Assembly: GCF_946479885.1 (NCBI RefSeq)
Contig: NZ_CAMLHM010000014.1
Coordinates: forward strand, 8,527 to 72,526
Direction of reading: 5' to 3'
Source: an uncultured Devosia sp.
Lineage (GTDB): Bacteria > Pseudomonadota > Alphaproteobacteria > Rhizobiales > Devosiaceae
DNA length: 64,000 nt
The notes beneath the pieces were generated by a model. It worked only from the letters and a program-made list of their open reading frames with translations, searched no databases and had not been told where the DNA came from. A program made the position numbers and the translations under genes. This document shows, one piece after another, positions 33,898 to 45,515 of this stretch. Position 1 is the stretch's first letter. Every line of letters starts with the position of its first letter.

Positions 33898-36800
33898 CTA
33901 CCAGAAGCGCGGGGGCCGGCGCAGGTCAAGCGTCAGCGGGAATTCGTCCGCAGGCTTTTCCGGGCGCAGGGCATAACCGCCGGCCGTATAGTTCTGCGGG
34001 ACAAACCGGGCGAGGCGGCGGGCCTCGGCCTCGTTGCCATTGACCGGGAAGGTGTCGTAGCTGCGGCCGCCGGGATGGGCGACGTGGTAGACGCAGCCGC
34101 CGACCGGGCGCTGGGTCCAGGTGTCGTAGATGTCAAAGACCAGCGGGGTGTTGACCGGCAGGACCGGATGGAGACCCGAGGCGGGTTGCCAGGCCTTGTA
34201 GCGCACCCCGGCGACCGAGGTGCCCTTGGTGTCGGTTGGCTTGAGAGGCACCGGGCGCTGGTTGCAGGTGACGACATAGCGGTCCGGGTTGAGCCCTTCG
34301 AGCTTGACCTGCAGGCGTTCGACCGAGCTATCGACGAAGCGCACCGTGCCGCCGATGGCGCCCTGTTCGCCCATGACGTGCCAGGGTTCAAGGGCCTGGC
34401 GCAGTTCGAGCTTGATGCCCTCGTATTCGACCTCGCCGCAAAAGGGGAAGCGGAATTCGAGCTGGGCGGCAAACCAGGCCGGGTCGAGCTTGAAGCCGTG
34501 CCGGTCGAGATCGGCGAGGATGTCGAGAAAGTCCTGCCAGACGTAATGGGGCAGCATGAAGCGGTCATGCAGCGTCGTGCCCCAGCGGGCGAAGCTGCCG
34601 TCGGCCGGATCGGTCCAGTAGCGGGCGATGAGGGCGCGGATCAGCACCTGCTGGGCCAGCGACATGCGGGCATTGGGCGGCATTTCGAAGCCGCGGAATT
34701 CGACGAGGCCGAGGCGTCCGGTGGGGCCGTCGGGCGAATAGAGCTTGTCGATGCAAATTTCGGAGCGGTGGGTGTTGCCGGTAACGTCGACGAGCAGGTT
34801 GCGGAACAGGCGGTCGACCAGCCAGGGCAAGGGCGCCGGTTCGCCCGAGGCAGGATTGGGCACCTGCGCCATGGCGATTTCAAGTTCGTAGAGGCTGTCG
34901 TGCCGCGCCTCGTCGAAGCGCGGCGCCTGGCTGGTGGGGCCGATGAAGAGGCCTGAGAACAGGTAGCTCATCGACGGGTGGCGCTGCCAATGCAGCACCA
35001 GCGACTTGAGCAGGTCGGGCCGGCGCAGGAAGGGGCTGTCATGCGGGGTGGCGCCGCCGACCACGACATGGTTGCCACCGCCGGTGCCGGTATGGCGGCC
35101 ATCGATCATGAACTTGTCGGCGCCCAGGCGGGACTGGCGGGCCTCTTCATAGATGGCCGACGTCGTCGCGACGCAATCGTCCCAGCTTGCGGCCGGGTGA
35201 ATGTTGACCTCGATGACACCAGGATCAGGCGCGACGCGGATGACGTTGAGGCGCGGATCGTGCGGTGGGGCGTAGCCTTCGAGGTGAACCGGCTGGCCGA
35301 TCTCCCTGGCGGCGGCCTCGGTGGCGGCGACGAGTTCGAGATAGTCCTCGAGCTTTTCGACCGGCGGCAGGAAGACGCAGAGGCGGTGGTCGCGGATTTC
35401 GGCGGTGACGGCAGTGCGCACCTGGCCCTCGATCTCGCTGATGACCTGCTCGGTAATGTCCTGCTGCTCGGTAGCCGCGGTGAAGTCGGTGGTGGCCTGG
35501 GCGCGCGGATCGGCTTCGAGGCCGGTCTTCTGGCGAGCGAGGATTTCGACCGGGTCGGGCAGGGCGCCGCGCGGCGCGCCGGGATCTTGCGCCACGACAT
35601 GGGGGTAGGAGGTGGGGCTCAGGTGCTTGAGCGAGCTCAGCGGCAGGCGGTAGCCGGCCGGGCTGTCACCGGGGGCGAGGAACAGCTTGCCGCGGCGGGT
35701 CTTCCACTTTTCGGTGAGCCAGGGGCTCGATGCGGCCGCGTTCCAGCGCTGCACCGGCAGCACATAACCGGTGGGGTTGGTCAGGCCGCGCTCGAACACC
35801 TTGGCGATGCGCGAACGGGCTTCGGGATCGGCCAGTTCGGAATTGGCGGGATCGACATTGGCGGGGAGGTTGGCCTCCTTGAGCAGCCATTCGCCCGGGT
35901 CTTCATAGGCCTCGGCAATGGTCTCGCCGGTAAGGCCAAGACTGCGCGCGAACGCTGCCAGAAATTGGCGAGCATGCTCGTGGGTTGCCGACGTCTTGAC
36001 GCCTTCACGGGCGATGAGCTTCTCGTCGGTCCAGACCGGCTTGCCATCGAGGCGCCAGTAGAGCGAGAAGGTCCAGCGCGGCAGGGTTTCACCGGGATAC
36101 CATTTGCCCTGGCCATAATGCAGCATGCCATTGGGGGCGAAGCGCTCGCGCAGGCGGCGGATCAGGTCGTCGGCGAGGGTGCGCTTGGTGGGACCGACCG
36201 CGCCGGTATTCCACTCGTCTGCTTCGAAATCGTCGATGGACACGAAGGTCGGTTCGCCGCCCATGGTGAGGCGAACATCGTTGTCCGCCAATACCTTATC
36301 GACCTGGTGGCCAAGGGTATCGAGCTCATCCCAGCTCGCATCGGAGAACGGCTTGGTGATGCGGGGATGTTCGGCAACGCGGGTGACGCGCATGTCGAAG
36401 GCGAAATCGACCTCGGCATAGGAGGCAAAGCCGGAGATAGGCGCGGCATTGCGGTAATGCGGCGTGGCGGCAAGCGGGACGTGGCTTTCGCCGGTCAGCA
36501 GGCCCGACGTCGGGTCGAGGCCAACCCAGCCGGCGCCGGGGAGGTAGACTTCGCACCAGGCGTGGAGGTCGGTGAAATCGTGGTCGGTGCCGGCGGGGCC
36601 ATCGAGCGAGACCAAATCTGGTTTAAGCTGAATGAGATAGCCGGAGACGAAACGGGCGGCGAAGCCGAGATTGCGCAGGGTCTGAACCAGCAGCCAGCTG
36701 GAATCGCGGCAACTGCCCTTGGCATTGCCGAGGGTTTCCTCGGGCGTCCAGACGCCGGTTTCCATGCGCACGATGTAGGCAATGTGCTGCTGGATGGAGG

Positions 36801-37248
36801 CATTGATGGCGGTGACGAAGTTCACCGTGTTCATGGGCGACTTGTCGATACCATCGAGGAACCGCTGCAGCAGCGGGCCGACTGGCTCGGGCTGCATGTA
36901 GATGGAGAGATCGGCCCGGATATCTTCGGGATATTGGAACGGCCAGATCTCGGCGCTCTCCTCGACGAAGAAGTCGAAGGGGTTGTAGACCGTCATGTCG
37001 GCGACGAGATCGACCTCGATCTTGAGCTCGGTGACCGGCTCGGGAAAGACGAAGCGCGTGAGGAAATTGCCGTAGGGATCCTGCTGCACATTGACGAAGT
37101 GCAGCGAGGGCGAAACCTTGAGCGAATAGCTCAGCACCTTGGTCTTGGAATGCGGCGCCGGTTGCAGCCGGATGATCTGGGGCTGGAGGACAACCGGACG
37201 ATCATACTTGTAATGCGTCAGATGATAGACGGCGGCTTTGATCGACAT
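33898..37248 (-). CDS. DUF2126 large transglutaminase protein
   Basis: 1116 residues. The first 290 residues hold a transglutaminase-like domain (Cys in [13 protein letters not shown], His in [12 protein letters not shown], Asp in GLDPTSGL); the rest is DUF2126, with [49 protein letters not shown] and [14 protein letters not shown]. First gene of the three-gene set. The combination with ATP-grasp/alpha-E and a second transglutaminase recurs in many bacteria; no biochemical role is established. Confidence 0.92.
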   Translation of the reverse strand: MSIKAAVYHLTHYKYDRPVVLQPQIIRLQPAPHSKTKVLSYSLKVSPSLHFVNVQQDPYGNFLTRFVFPEPVTELKIEVDLVADMTVYNPFDFFVEESAEIWPFQYPEDIRADLSIYMQPEPVGPLLQRFLDGIDKSPMNTVNFVTAINASIQQHIAYIVRMETGVWTPEETLGNAKGSCRDSSWLLVQTLRNLGFAARFVSGYLIQLKPDLVSLDGPAGTDHDFTDLHAWCEVYLPGAGWVGLDPTSGLLTGESHVPLAATPHYRNAAPISGFASYAEVDFAFDMRVTRVAEHPRITKPFSDASWDELDTLGHQVDKVLADNDVRLTMGGEPTFVSIDDFEADEWNTGAVGPTKRTLADDLIRRLRERFAPNGMLHYGQGKWYPGETLPRWTFSLYWRLDGKPVWTDEKLIAREGVKTSATHEHARQFLAAFARSLGLTGETIAEAYEDPGEWLLKEANLPANVDPANSELADPEARSRIAKVFERGLTNPTGYVLPVQRWNAAASSPWLTEKWKTRRGKLFLAPGDSPAGYRLPLSSLKHLSPTSYPHVVAQDPGAPRGALPDPVEILARQKTGLEADPRAQATTDFTAATEQQDITEQVISEIEGQVRTAVTAEIRDHRLCVFLPPVEKLEDYLELVAATEAAAREIGQPVHLEGYAPPHDPRLNVIRVAPDPGVIEVNIHPAASWDDCVATTSAIYEEARQSRLGADKFMIDGRHTGTGGGNHVVVGGATPHDSPFLRRPDLLKSLVLHWQRHPSMSYLFSGLFIGPTSQAPRFDEARHDSLYELEIAMAQVPNPASGEPAPLPWLVDRLFRNLLVDVTGNTHRSEICIDKLYSPDGPTGRLGLVEFRGFEMPPNARMSLAQQVLIRALIARYWTDPADGSFARWGTTLHDRFMLPHYVWQDFLDILADLDRHGFKLDPAWFAAQLEFRFPFCGEVEYEGIKLELRQALEPWHVMGEQGAIGGTVRFVDSSVERLQVKLEGLNPDRYVVTCNQRPVPLKPTDTKGTSVAGVRYKAWQPASGLHPVLPVNTPLVFDIYDTWTQRPVGGCVYHVAHPGGRSYDTFPVNGNEAEARRLARFVPQNYTAGGYALRPEKPADEFPLTLDLRRPPRFW

Positions 37249-37357
37249 GCGTTCAGGTCGCTCGCTTCAGGCCACGAATTTGACTTCCCGATAAAGAGCT
37301 TAGCGGGGATTGCCTGGCAGGGCTAGGCGCATGGTCGCGTTCCTTGCAGTCGGCCTT

Positions 37358-37453
37358 CCCTCCCCCTTGAGGGGAGGGATCGAGGGAGGGGGTAGTTTAG
37401 TGACGAACAGAGGGACCCCCACCCTCATTCCCTCCCCTCAAGGGGGAGGGAGG
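37358..37453. repeat. Type A intergenic inverted repeat, copy 4 (TTGA variant)
   Basis: Arms CCCTCCCCCTTGAGGGGAGGG and CCCTCCCCTCAAGGGGGAGGG (each a 21-base block of the same class), inner GGAGGGGGTA and CCCCCACCC. It lies between the FGGY kinase stop and the DUF2126 start codon. Confidence 0.9.
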
Positions 37454-37487
37454 CGCAGACTATCGGCTTCGGGGCACAAAGTATCGC

Positions 37488-39071
37488 TCACACCATCGCG
37501 TCGATGGCCTGCCTTTGCCGCAGCATCTCGAGGAAAATCCGGTAGTCCTTGTCGAAATGCTGCCGTGCCGCGGCATCGGGGGCGCGTTCGCGGCCGCCTT
37601 GCTGCATGGCGATGCAGGCGGCGTCGAGGCTGGGATAGAGGCCCGCGGCGGTGGCAGCGACCATGGCCATGCCGAGAAGCGTAGCGTCGCGGGCCGAGGA
37701 TTCGACCACGGTGCAGCCGGTGGCGTCGGCGTAAAGCTCCATCAGCACCGCATTCTTGGTGTGGCCGCCGGTGACATGCAGCGTATCGATGGCATAGCCG
37801 CGGGTATTGAGAGTTTCCAGGATGTGGCGAACGCCCAGGGCGATCGAGACGGCGGTGCGCCAATAGAGGCGGCAGAGCGAGTCAAAATCGCTGTCGAGCG
37901 TCAGGCCGGAAATGACGCCGAGGGCAAAGGGGTCGCCCAGCGGCGAGCGGTTGCCATGAAAATCGGGCAGCACATGCAGGCGTTCAGCGAGAGCCAGCCC
38001 TTCACGCTTGCGCAATTCGGCGATGCGCTGGGCGATGCGGTGGTGCATTTCGGGCGTCGGGTCGCCGCCGGCGCCATGCCAGCGGATGATATGATCGAGC
38101 AGGGCACCGGTGGCGGACTGGCCACCTTCATTGAGCCAGACCCCCGGCAGAACGGCGCCGAAATAGGGGCCCCAGACGCCTGCGGTGGGGCGGTCTTCGG
38201 CTGATAGGGCCATGACGCAGCTGGAGGTGCCCGCGATGAGCGCCAGGTGCCGGTCGATGGTATCGACATCGTGCGTGAAGGCGCCGAGGACCCCGAGCGC
38301 CCCGGCATGGGCGTCGATGAGGCCAGCGCCGACGCGGCAGGTGGAGGTCAGCCCGAGGTCGGCTGCGGCGGTGTCGGTGAGCGGACCGAGGTCGCTGCCG
38401 ACGGGGCTGGCCTCGGGCGGTAGGCCGGCCTTGTCGAGCAGGTCTTCGAGACCGACGCTGGCAAGGAAATCGGGCTGCCAGCCGGCTTCGGTGTGGGCGA
38501 GATAGGTCCATTTGCAGGTGAGGGTCGACTGGCTGCGGGCGAGCGAGCCGGTGGCTTTCCACGACAGGAAATCGGCCAGATCGAACATCATGCCCGCGCG
38601 TGCCCAGGTGCTCGGCATATGACGCTTGAGCCACATCAGCTTGGGCACTTCCATTTCCGGGGACATGACGCCCCCGGCGTAATCGAGGACCAGATGGCCG
38701 GTAGCGGTGCACTCCTCGGCTTCAGCCAGAGCGCGATGATCGAGCCAGACCACCGTGTCCCAATTATCCTCGCCGTTGGTGGATACGGTGACCGGATGCC
38801 CGTCCGCATCACGCACGACAAGCGAGCAGGTGGCGTCGAAGCTGAGGCCGACGACATGGGTAGGGTCGGCTCCGGCGGTGGCCATGGCTTCGCGGACTGC
38901 GGCACAGACTGCGTGCCAGATCTGCTCGCTGTCATGCTCGGCGTGATTGGCGTCGGTGCGGTTCATCACGATGGGATGTTCGGCCCGCCCGACCAGCACA
39001 CCCTGCGCGGTCAATACGCCCGCCCGGGCACTCCCTGTGCCCACATCCACAGCCACCAGGAGGCTTTGCAT
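37488..39071 (-). CDS. FGGY-family carbohydrate kinase (ribulokinase-like)
   Basis: 527 residues with two actin-like domains. VDVGTGSARAG near residue 9 binds phosphate, SFDATCSLVV follows, and the C-terminal FGGY signature is HVTGGHTKNAVLMELYADA. It is closest in pattern to the YpCarbK/ribulokinase branch. As the last gene of the polyol operon it should phosphorylate the ketose (for example ribulose or xylulose) made by the dehydrogenase upstream; the sugar is not certain. Confidence 0.87.
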   Translation of the reverse strand: MQSLLVAVDVGTGSARAGVLTAQGVLVGRAEHPIVMNRTDANHAEHDSEQIWHAVCAAVREAMATAGADPTHVVGLSFDATCSLVVRDADGHPVTVSTNGEDNWDTVVWLDHRALAEAEECTATGHLVLDYAGGVMSPEMEVPKLMWLKRHMPSTWARAGMMFDLADFLSWKATGSLARSQSTLTCKWTYLAHTEAGWQPDFLASVGLEDLLDKAGLPPEASPVGSDLGPLTDTAAADLGLTSTCRVGAGLIDAHAGALGVLGAFTHDVDTIDRHLALIAGTSSCVMALSAEDRPTAGVWGPYFGAVLPGVWLNEGGQSATGALLDHIIRWHGAGGDPTPEMHHRIAQRIAELRKREGLALAERLHVLPDFHGNRSPLGDPFALGVISGLTLDSDFDSLCRLYWRTAVSIALGVRHILETLNTRGYAIDTLHVTGGHTKNAVLMELYADATGCTVVESSARDATLLGMAMVAATAAGLYPSLDAACIAMQQGGRERAPDAAARQHFDKDYRIFLEMLRQRQAIDAMV

Positions 39072-39169
39072 AGTGATCGGGCGCCTTCTTCTCGGTTAGG
39101 GCGCGAAAGTAACCGAAGGGAGAGAAGCGGGCTAGGGGGAGGGGGCGTGCAATGTCTGCAGTCGGCCTT

Positions 39170-39264
39170 CCCTCCCCCTCGAGGGGGAGGGATCGAGGGT
39201 GGGGGTGGTTCAGTGATAGCCGAGGGACCCCCACCCTCATTCCCTCCCCTCAAGGGGGAGGGAG
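39170..39264. repeat. Type A intergenic inverted repeat, copy 5 (TTGA variant)
   Basis: Arms CCCTCCCCCTCGAGGGGGAG and CTCCCCTCAAGGGGGAGGG, with inner GGGTGGGGGT and ACCCCCACCC. Between the dehydrogenase and kinase genes of one operon. Confidence 0.88.
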
Positions 39265-39296
39265 GCGCAGACTATGACCGCTTGAGGATCGCGGTG

Positions 39297-40772
39297 CTAA
39301 AGCTGATCCGCCAGGTAGCGTTCCAGCGTCGCCTTGGTGCCGATGTCCCACAGCGTGGTCAGCGCATGGCTGAAGGCGGCGACGAAGCTGGGGTGGCGGG
39401 CGAGGTCGCCGTAGATGTCGACCATGGAGAGCCAGGCTTTGGGGTCGGCTTTGGCGAGGTGGGCCTGGGCGGTCAGGCGGTCCCAGCTTGGGTCGTTGGG
39501 TTCGATGACGGCGCCGGAATCTGATGTGCCGTAGCAGTAGCGGCACCAGAGGGCGGAGACGAGCGCGAGGCCGGTGGCGGACTGGCCTGATGTGACGCGA
39601 TCGAGCGCCGAGGGGATGATGAATTTGGGCTGGCGATTGGAGCCGTCCAGCGCCAGGCGGCGGATGGTGTCGCCGATCTTGGGATTGGCGAAGCGGCGTT
39701 CGCACAGGGCGATGTAGTCGTGCAGGTTGGTGTCGGGAACCGGGGGCACGACCGTCACGATCTCGTCGCGCTCGACCTTGGCGAGGAAGGCGGACACCAG
39801 CGGGTGCTGCATCGCTTCATGCACGAAGTGGATGTCCATCAGCCCAGCCGGATAGGCGATGGTGGCGTGGCCGCCATTGAGGATGCGGATCTTCATGTGC
39901 TCGTAGGGCGCGACATCGGGCACGAACTGCACGCCGACCTTTTCCAGCGCCGGGCGGCCGGCGGGGAAGTTGTCCTCGAGCACCCACTGGCGGAAACTCT
40001 CGCAGAAGACGGGCCAATTATCTTCGATGCCGAAGCTTTCGGCGAGGAGGGCGGTCTCGCGGGGGGAGGTGGCGGGGGTGATGCGATCGACCATGCCATT
40101 GGGAAAGGCGACATTGTCCTTGACCCATTGGGCGAGCGCCGGATCGATCAGCCGGGCCAGGCCGACCACGGCATTCTCCGTGACATGGCCATTGCCGGGA
40201 ATGTTGTCGCAACTCATGACGGTGAAGGGGGCGATGCCGGCATCGCGTCGGCGGACAAGGCCGGCCAGGATCAGGCCAAAAGCCGTCTTGGGGTCGGCCA
40301 TGTTGGCGGCGTCGAAGGCGATATCGGGGTGGTTGGGATCGAACTTCTGGCTGGCGGGGTCAATATAGTAGCCGCCCTCGGTGATGGTCAGCGAGACGAT
40401 GCGAATGGCCGGATCGGCCAGAAGCGCGATGGTGGCGGCGCTGTCGCCCGGGCGGAGATAGTCGATCATGGCGCCGGTGATGCGGGCGCTGCTGGTATCG
40501 GCTTCCTGCTCGACGACGGTGGTCAGCCAATCCTGCGACTTGAGCTTCTGCCGCATGGCCTCGTCGGCTTCGCGCACGCCGGCGCCGACCAGGGCCCAAT
40601 CGTGATCGGCACCCGACGCGAAGAGGTCGTCGAGATAGACGGCCTGATGGGCGCGATGGAAGTTGCCGACACCGAAATGGACAATGCCGGCCGTAAGGGT
40701 GCCTCGGTCATAGGCGGGGATGGCGGCGGTGGTGATCGAGGGCAGGGCGGCGGCGGAGAGTTTGGTGGTCAT
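39297..40772 (-). CDS. Mannitol dehydrogenase-family polyol/uronate oxidoreductase
   Basis: 491-residue long-chain NAD-dependent dehydrogenase. N-terminal cofactor motif GIVHFGVGNFHRAHQAVY, the middle TVMSCDNIPGNG, and the catalytic lysine region MKIRILNGGHATIAYP (K followed by N and H of the KxxxxNxxH motif). Family members are mannitol 2-dehydrogenase, arabitol dehydrogenase, and fructuronate or altronate reductases. With smo-type ABC genes and a kinase next to it, polyol oxidation to a ketose is most likely. Confidence 0.88.
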   Translation of the reverse strand: MTTKLSAAALPSITTAAIPAYDRGTLTAGIVHFGVGNFHRAHQAVYLDDLFASGADHDWALVGAGVREADEAMRQKLKSQDWLTTVVEQEADTSSARITGAMIDYLRPGDSAATIALLADPAIRIVSLTITEGGYYIDPASQKFDPNHPDIAFDAANMADPKTAFGLILAGLVRRRDAGIAPFTVMSCDNIPGNGHVTENAVVGLARLIDPALAQWVKDNVAFPNGMVDRITPATSPRETALLAESFGIEDNWPVFCESFRQWVLEDNFPAGRPALEKVGVQFVPDVAPYEHMKIRILNGGHATIAYPAGLMDIHFVHEAMQHPLVSAFLAKVERDEIVTVVPPVPDTNLHDYIALCERRFANPKIGDTIRRLALDGSNRQPKFIIPSALDRVTSGQSATGLALVSALWCRYCYGTSDSGAVIEPNDPSWDRLTAQAHLAKADPKAWLSMVDIYGDLARHPSFVAAFSHALTTLWDIGTKATLERYLADQL

Positions 40773-40802
40773 GGGAATGTGCTCGTGCCCGGGGCGGTCG
40801 GC

Positions 40803-40950
40803 TCCCTCCCCCCTTGAGGGGGAGGGTTGGGGTGGGGGGTGGTGCGGGTGGCGTTGTGGCCGAAGCGGGCTGGATAAGCGACCCCCTCCCCAGCTCTGCT
40901 AGGGCCCTTCGGGCCCAGCGGCGCTACCCTCCCCTCAAGGGGGAGGGTGG
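40803..40950. repeat. Type A intergenic inverted repeat, copy 6 (TTGA variant, longest)
   Basis: Arms TCCCTCCCCCCTTGAGGGGG and CCCTCCCCTCAAGGGGGAGGG class blocks around about 105 bases. Internal GGGCCCTTCGGGCCC forms another perfect hairpin. Between the ATPase and dehydrogenase genes. Confidence 0.85.
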
Positions 40951-40980
40951 GGCCAGCCGATGGTTCGGTGGTATGCATGG

Positions 40981-41985
<1,005 letters not shown>

Positions 41986-42025
41986 TTCAGTAGTCCTTTG
42001 CCGGCGAAGAGTTGATGGCTACGTC

Positions 42026-42121
42026 CTCCCTCCCCCCTTGAGGGGGAGGGTTGGGGTGGGGGGTGGTGCAGTGGTTCACTGAGGGACCCCCACCCTCGGT
42101 CCCTCCCCTCAAGGGGGAGGG
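42026..42121. repeat. Type A intergenic inverted repeat, copy 7 (TTGA variant)
   Basis: Arms CCTCCCTCCCCCCTTGAGGG and CCCTCCCCTCAAGGGGGAGG, inner GGGTGGGGGGT and ACCCCCACCC. Between the second permease gene and the ATPase gene. Confidence 0.9.
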
Positions 42122-42150
42122 ATGCAATGGAGCCGATGGATCGACGAGCA

Positions 42151-42981
42151 TCATTTCACCGCACCAAAGGTGAGACCGCGGACGAGTTGTTTCTGGCTGA
42201 ACCAGCCCATGAGCAGGATCGGCGCGATGGCGAGCAGGGAGGCGGCCGAGAGCTTGGCCAGGAACAGGCCCTGCGGGCTTGAGAAAGACGAGATGAAGGC
42301 GGTCAGCGTGCCGGCGCGGCCCGAGGTTAGCGTGATGGTCCAGAAGGCTTCGTTCCAGGCGAGGATCACGTTGAGCAGCAGGGTCGAGGCGATGCCGGGC
42401 ACGGCCATGGGGACGAGGACGTGGACGATCTCGTTCCACAGTTCGGCGCCATCCATGCGGGCGGCTTCGAGGATGTCGACGGGGATTTCCTTGAAGTAGG
42501 TGTAGAGCATCCAGATGATGATGGGCAGGTTGATCAAGGTCATGATCAGCGTCAGGCCATGCACGGTATCGAGCAGGCGCAGGTCGCGGAAGATCAGGTA
42601 GATCGGGATCAAAACGCCGACGGCGGGCATCATCTTGGTGGAGAGCATCCACATCAGGATGTCCTTGGTGCGTTTGGCCGGCGCGAAGGCCATGGACCAG
42701 GCGGCGGGGATGCCGATGATCAGGCCCAGCAGGGTCGAGCCGACCGAGACGAGGATCGAATTGGTCGCGTGCTTGAAATAGTCCGAACGATCCTGCACGG
42801 CCGCGAAGTTCTCCAGCGTGAAGTTCTGCGGGAAGAAGGTCGGGGTCGAGGCAATGGCCTCGGCTTCGGTCTTGAAGGCGGTCAGCAGCACCCAGAGGAT
42901 GGGCGAGAACAGGATGAGGGCGACGGCCCAGGCGGCGATGGTGAAGCCGACTTTGGTTGATGTGGAGACGTTGCGTGCCAT
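42151..42981 (-). CDS. Polyol ABC transporter permease (SmoG/MalG type)
   Basis: 276 residues, six helices; the EAA loop AARMDGAELWNEIVHVLVPMA is typical of CUT1 permeases. It follows the MalF-type gene by 11 bases. The N-terminal helix (FTIAAWAVALILFSPILWVLL) and the long periplasmic loop to residue 75 fit MalG-type subunits. Confidence 0.93.
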   Translation of the reverse strand: MARNVSTSTKVGFTIAAWAVALILFSPILWVLLTAFKTEAEAIASTPTFFPQNFTLENFAAVQDRSDYFKHATNSILVSVGSTLLGLIIGIPAAWSMAFAPAKRTKDILMWMLSTKMMPAVGVLIPIYLIFRDLRLLDTVHGLTLIMTLINLPIIIWMLYTYFKEIPVDILEAARMDGAELWNEIVHVLVPMAVPGIASTLLLNVILAWNEAFWTITLTSGRAGTLTAFISSFSSPQGLFLAKLSAASLLAIAPILLMGWFSQKQLVRGLTFGAVK

Positions 42982-42992
42982 GATCGTTTCCC

Positions 42993-43865
42993 TCAGGCGT
43001 CCAGGTTCTTGCCGACGGCGCGCATCAGGAAGAAGGCGACGATGTTGGCGATGACGACGGCGACGACGCCACCGGCGGAACCGGCGCCGATGTCATTGGA
43101 CAAGATGCCGGTGCGGAAGACGAGGAAGGCGATGTTGGTCGAGGCATAGCCGGGGCCGCCGCCTGTGGTGACGCGGATTTCGGCGAAGATGCCGAGCAGG
43201 AAGATGGTCTGGATCAGGATCACGATGGTGATCGAGCGGGCCATGTGCGGCAGGATAATATAGTAGAAGCGGTTGATGGCGTTGGCGCCATCCATCTCGG
43301 CGGCCTCGCGCTGCTCTTCGGAGAGCGACTGCAGAGCGGTGAGCAGGATCAGGGTGGCGAAGGGCAGCCACTGCCAGGCGACGATGACAATGACCGAGAA
43401 CAGCGGATACTGATTGAACCAGTCGACCGGCTGCAGGCCCATGGCCTTCCACAAATGTCCGAGCATGCCATAGCCGGGATGCATGAAGCCATTTTTCCAG
43501 ATGAGGGCCGCCACCGGTGGCATGACGAAGAAGGGCGAGATGACGATGATGCGGAGGATCCCCTGGCCCCAGATGGGCTGATCGAGCAGCAGCGCCAGGA
43601 AGGTGCCGCCGATGACGGTGATCAGCAGGACGCCACCGACCAGGATGAGCGTATTGACCAGCGACTGGGTGAAGCTGGGATCGCCGATGACGTAGAGATA
43701 GTTCGCCCAGCCGGCAAAGCCGGTCATCATCGGGTTGATGAGGCTATAGTTCTGGAAAGAGAACCAGAGCGTCATGACCAGGGGCACGATCATCCAGATC
43801 AACAGCACGATCACCGATGGTGCCATCATGATGCGGGCGAGTGTGCGGGTTTGTGCGGTGGCCAT
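42993..43865 (-). CDS. Polyol ABC transporter permease (SmoF/MalF type)
   Basis: 290 residues, six helices; EAA loop AAEMDGANAINRFYYIILPHM. Pairs with the MalG-type protein. A type B repeat separates it from the SBP gene upstream. Confidence 0.93.
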   Translation of the reverse strand: MATAQTRTLARIMMAPSVIVLLIWMIVPLVMTLWFSFQNYSLINPMMTGFAGWANYLYVIGDPSFTQSLVNTLILVGGVLLITVIGGTFLALLLDQPIWGQGILRIIVISPFFVMPPVAALIWKNGFMHPGYGMLGHLWKAMGLQPVDWFNQYPLFSVIVIVAWQWLPFATLILLTALQSLSEEQREAAEMDGANAINRFYYIILPHMARSITIVILIQTIFLLGIFAEIRVTTGGGPGYASTNIAFLVFRTGILSNDIGAGSAGGVVAVVIANIVAFFLMRAVGKNLDA

Positions 43866-43905
43866 AGTGTCCTCAACCGAGCGGGGGCGGCAATCTACCA
43901 GTAGG

Positions 43906-43987
43906 CCTCATCCTGAGCCTGTCGAAGGACGACGTCGGGGGAAGATCAGTGTGCCCGCCCTCGTGGTTCGACAGGCTCACCATGGGG
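43906..43987. repeat. Type B intergenic inverted repeat, copy 2
   Basis: Arms CCTCATCCTGAGCCTGTCGA and TCGACAGGCTCACCATGGGG; located between the SBP and MalF-type genes of the polyol operon, followed by 70 bases of unassigned sequence. Confidence 0.9.
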
Positions 43988-44065
43988 TCTCATGGCTGGT
44001 CGTTGGTGTCCGCCCGGTCGCCAGAGGGGACCTTTGACCGGGCGGGGTCGTCGTCGGGAGGGAGA

Positions 44066-45376
44066 CTACTTGATATAGCCGGCGCGGGTCATGTCGCGCA
44101 GGGTGGCTTCCTGGGCCTGTGCCAGAGCGTCGTCGGCCGACATCTGGCCGGCCAGCGCCGCCGAGAAGAGCTGGCCCACATTGGTGGCGATGCCGGCAAA
44201 CTCGGGGATGGCGACGAACTGGACGCCGACATAGGGAACCGGGTCGACCGTGGGATGGGTCGGGTCGGCGGCGTAGATGGAACCCAGGGTCATGTCGGCG
44301 AAGGGAGCCGCAGCCTTGTAGTCCGCATTCTCATAGAGCGAGATGCGGGTGCCCGGGGGAACGTTGGCCCAGCCGTCCTGCGCTGCGACCATTTCGAGAT
44401 AGGCCTTGTCGGTTGCCCACTTGATGAAGGAAGCAGCGGCATCCTGCTGCTGGCTGCCCTTGGGGATGGCGAGCGACCAGGCCCACAGCCAGTTGCCGCG
44501 CTTGCCCAGGCCGTTATCGGGCGCCAGGGCAAAGCCAACCTTGTCTGCGACGGTGGAGTCGGTCGGGTTGGTGACGAAGGATGCAGCGACGGTGGCGTCG
44601 ATCCACATGCCGCACTTGCCCTGTTGGAACAGGGTCAGGTTTTCGTTGAAGCCGTTGGAGGAGGCACCAGCCGGGCCGGCATCGGCCATCAGCGACAGGT
44701 AGGTGTCGAGCGTCGACTTCCACTGCTCGCTGTCGAACTGGGGCTTCCAGTTTTCATCGAACCAGCGGGCGCCGAAGGAGTTGGACATGGCGGTGAGGAA
44801 AGCCATGTTCTCGCCCCAGCCGGCCTTGCCGCGCAGGCAGATGCCGTTGATGTCGTTGGCGCGGTCGGTCATGGCGCGGGCCGCCTGGCCAATGAACTCC
44901 CAGGTGGGCGCTTCGGGCATTTCGAGGCCGGCTTTTTCCATCAGGTCCTTGCGGTACATGATGAAGGAGCTCTCGCCATAGAAGGGCGCGGCATAGAGCT
45001 TGCCATCGACCGAAAGGCCGTCGCGGATGGGCGGCAGCAGGTCGTCAACGGCGTACTCGGCATCGTTGCTGAGCGCATCGAGCGGCACCAGCCAGCCCTG
45101 CTTGGCCCAGATTGGCACTTCGTAGGTGCCGATGGTCATCACGTCATACTGGCCGCCATTGGTGGCGATGTCGGTGGTGACGTTCTGGCGCAGCGTATTT
45201 TCTTCGAGCACGACCCAGTTGAGTTCGATGCCGGTCGCTTCGGTGAAGGCCGAGGACAGGCCCTGCATGCGGATCATGTCGCCATTGTTGACGGTGGCGA
45301 TGGTGAGCGTCTGCGCCGAGGCGGATGCCGCCAGCGCAAGGGTAAACGCGCCCACGAGAATGGGTGTCAGTTTCAT
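44066..45376 (-). CDS. Polyol ABC transporter substrate-binding protein (SmoE type)
   Basis: 436 residues. Signal peptide 1-21 (VGAFTLALAASASAQ), then an SBP_bac_1 fold with NGDMIRMQGLSSAFTEATG and CRGMWI-like GKCGMWIDATVA. ATG 45376 has GGGAGGAAT immediately upstream. Closest in pattern to sorbitol/mannitol receptors of rhizobia. First structural gene behind the SorC-type regulator. Confidence 0.92.
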   Translation of the reverse strand: MKLTPILVGAFTLALAASASAQTLTIATVNNGDMIRMQGLSSAFTEATGIELNWVVLEENTLRQNVTTDIATNGGQYDVMTIGTYEVPIWAKQGWLVPLDALSNDAEYAVDDLLPPIRDGLSVDGKLYAAPFYGESSFIMYRKDLMEKAGLEMPEAPTWEFIGQAARAMTDRANDINGICLRGKAGWGENMAFLTAMSNSFGARWFDENWKPQFDSEQWKSTLDTYLSLMADAGPAGASSNGFNENLTLFQQGKCGMWIDATVAASFVTNPTDSTVADKVGFALAPDNGLGKRGNWLWAWSLAIPKGSQQQDAAASFIKWATDKAYLEMVAAQDGWANVPPGTRISLYENADYKAAAPFADMTLGSIYAADPTHPTVDPVPYVGVQFVAIPEFAGIATNVGQLFSAALAGQMSADDALAQAQEATLRDMTRAGYIK

Positions 45377-45488
45377 ATATTCCTCCCAGTAACCGAAACG
45401 GGCATTTGTTCCGGCAATGGGCAAATACTCACAATTCGCGCGCCAGAGTCAAGCGTGCTATGCGCCTGTCGCAGGACGCGTGGGCACG

Positions 45489-45500
45489 GAAATCGATTTC
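45489..45500. promoter_or_regulatory. 12-bp palindrome upstream of the polyol operon
   Basis: GAAATCGATTTC, a perfect palindrome 113-124 bases before the SBP start codon, candidate operator for the SorC-type regulator. Confidence 0.4.
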
Positions 45501-45515
45501 GGTGGAGAGATTGTT

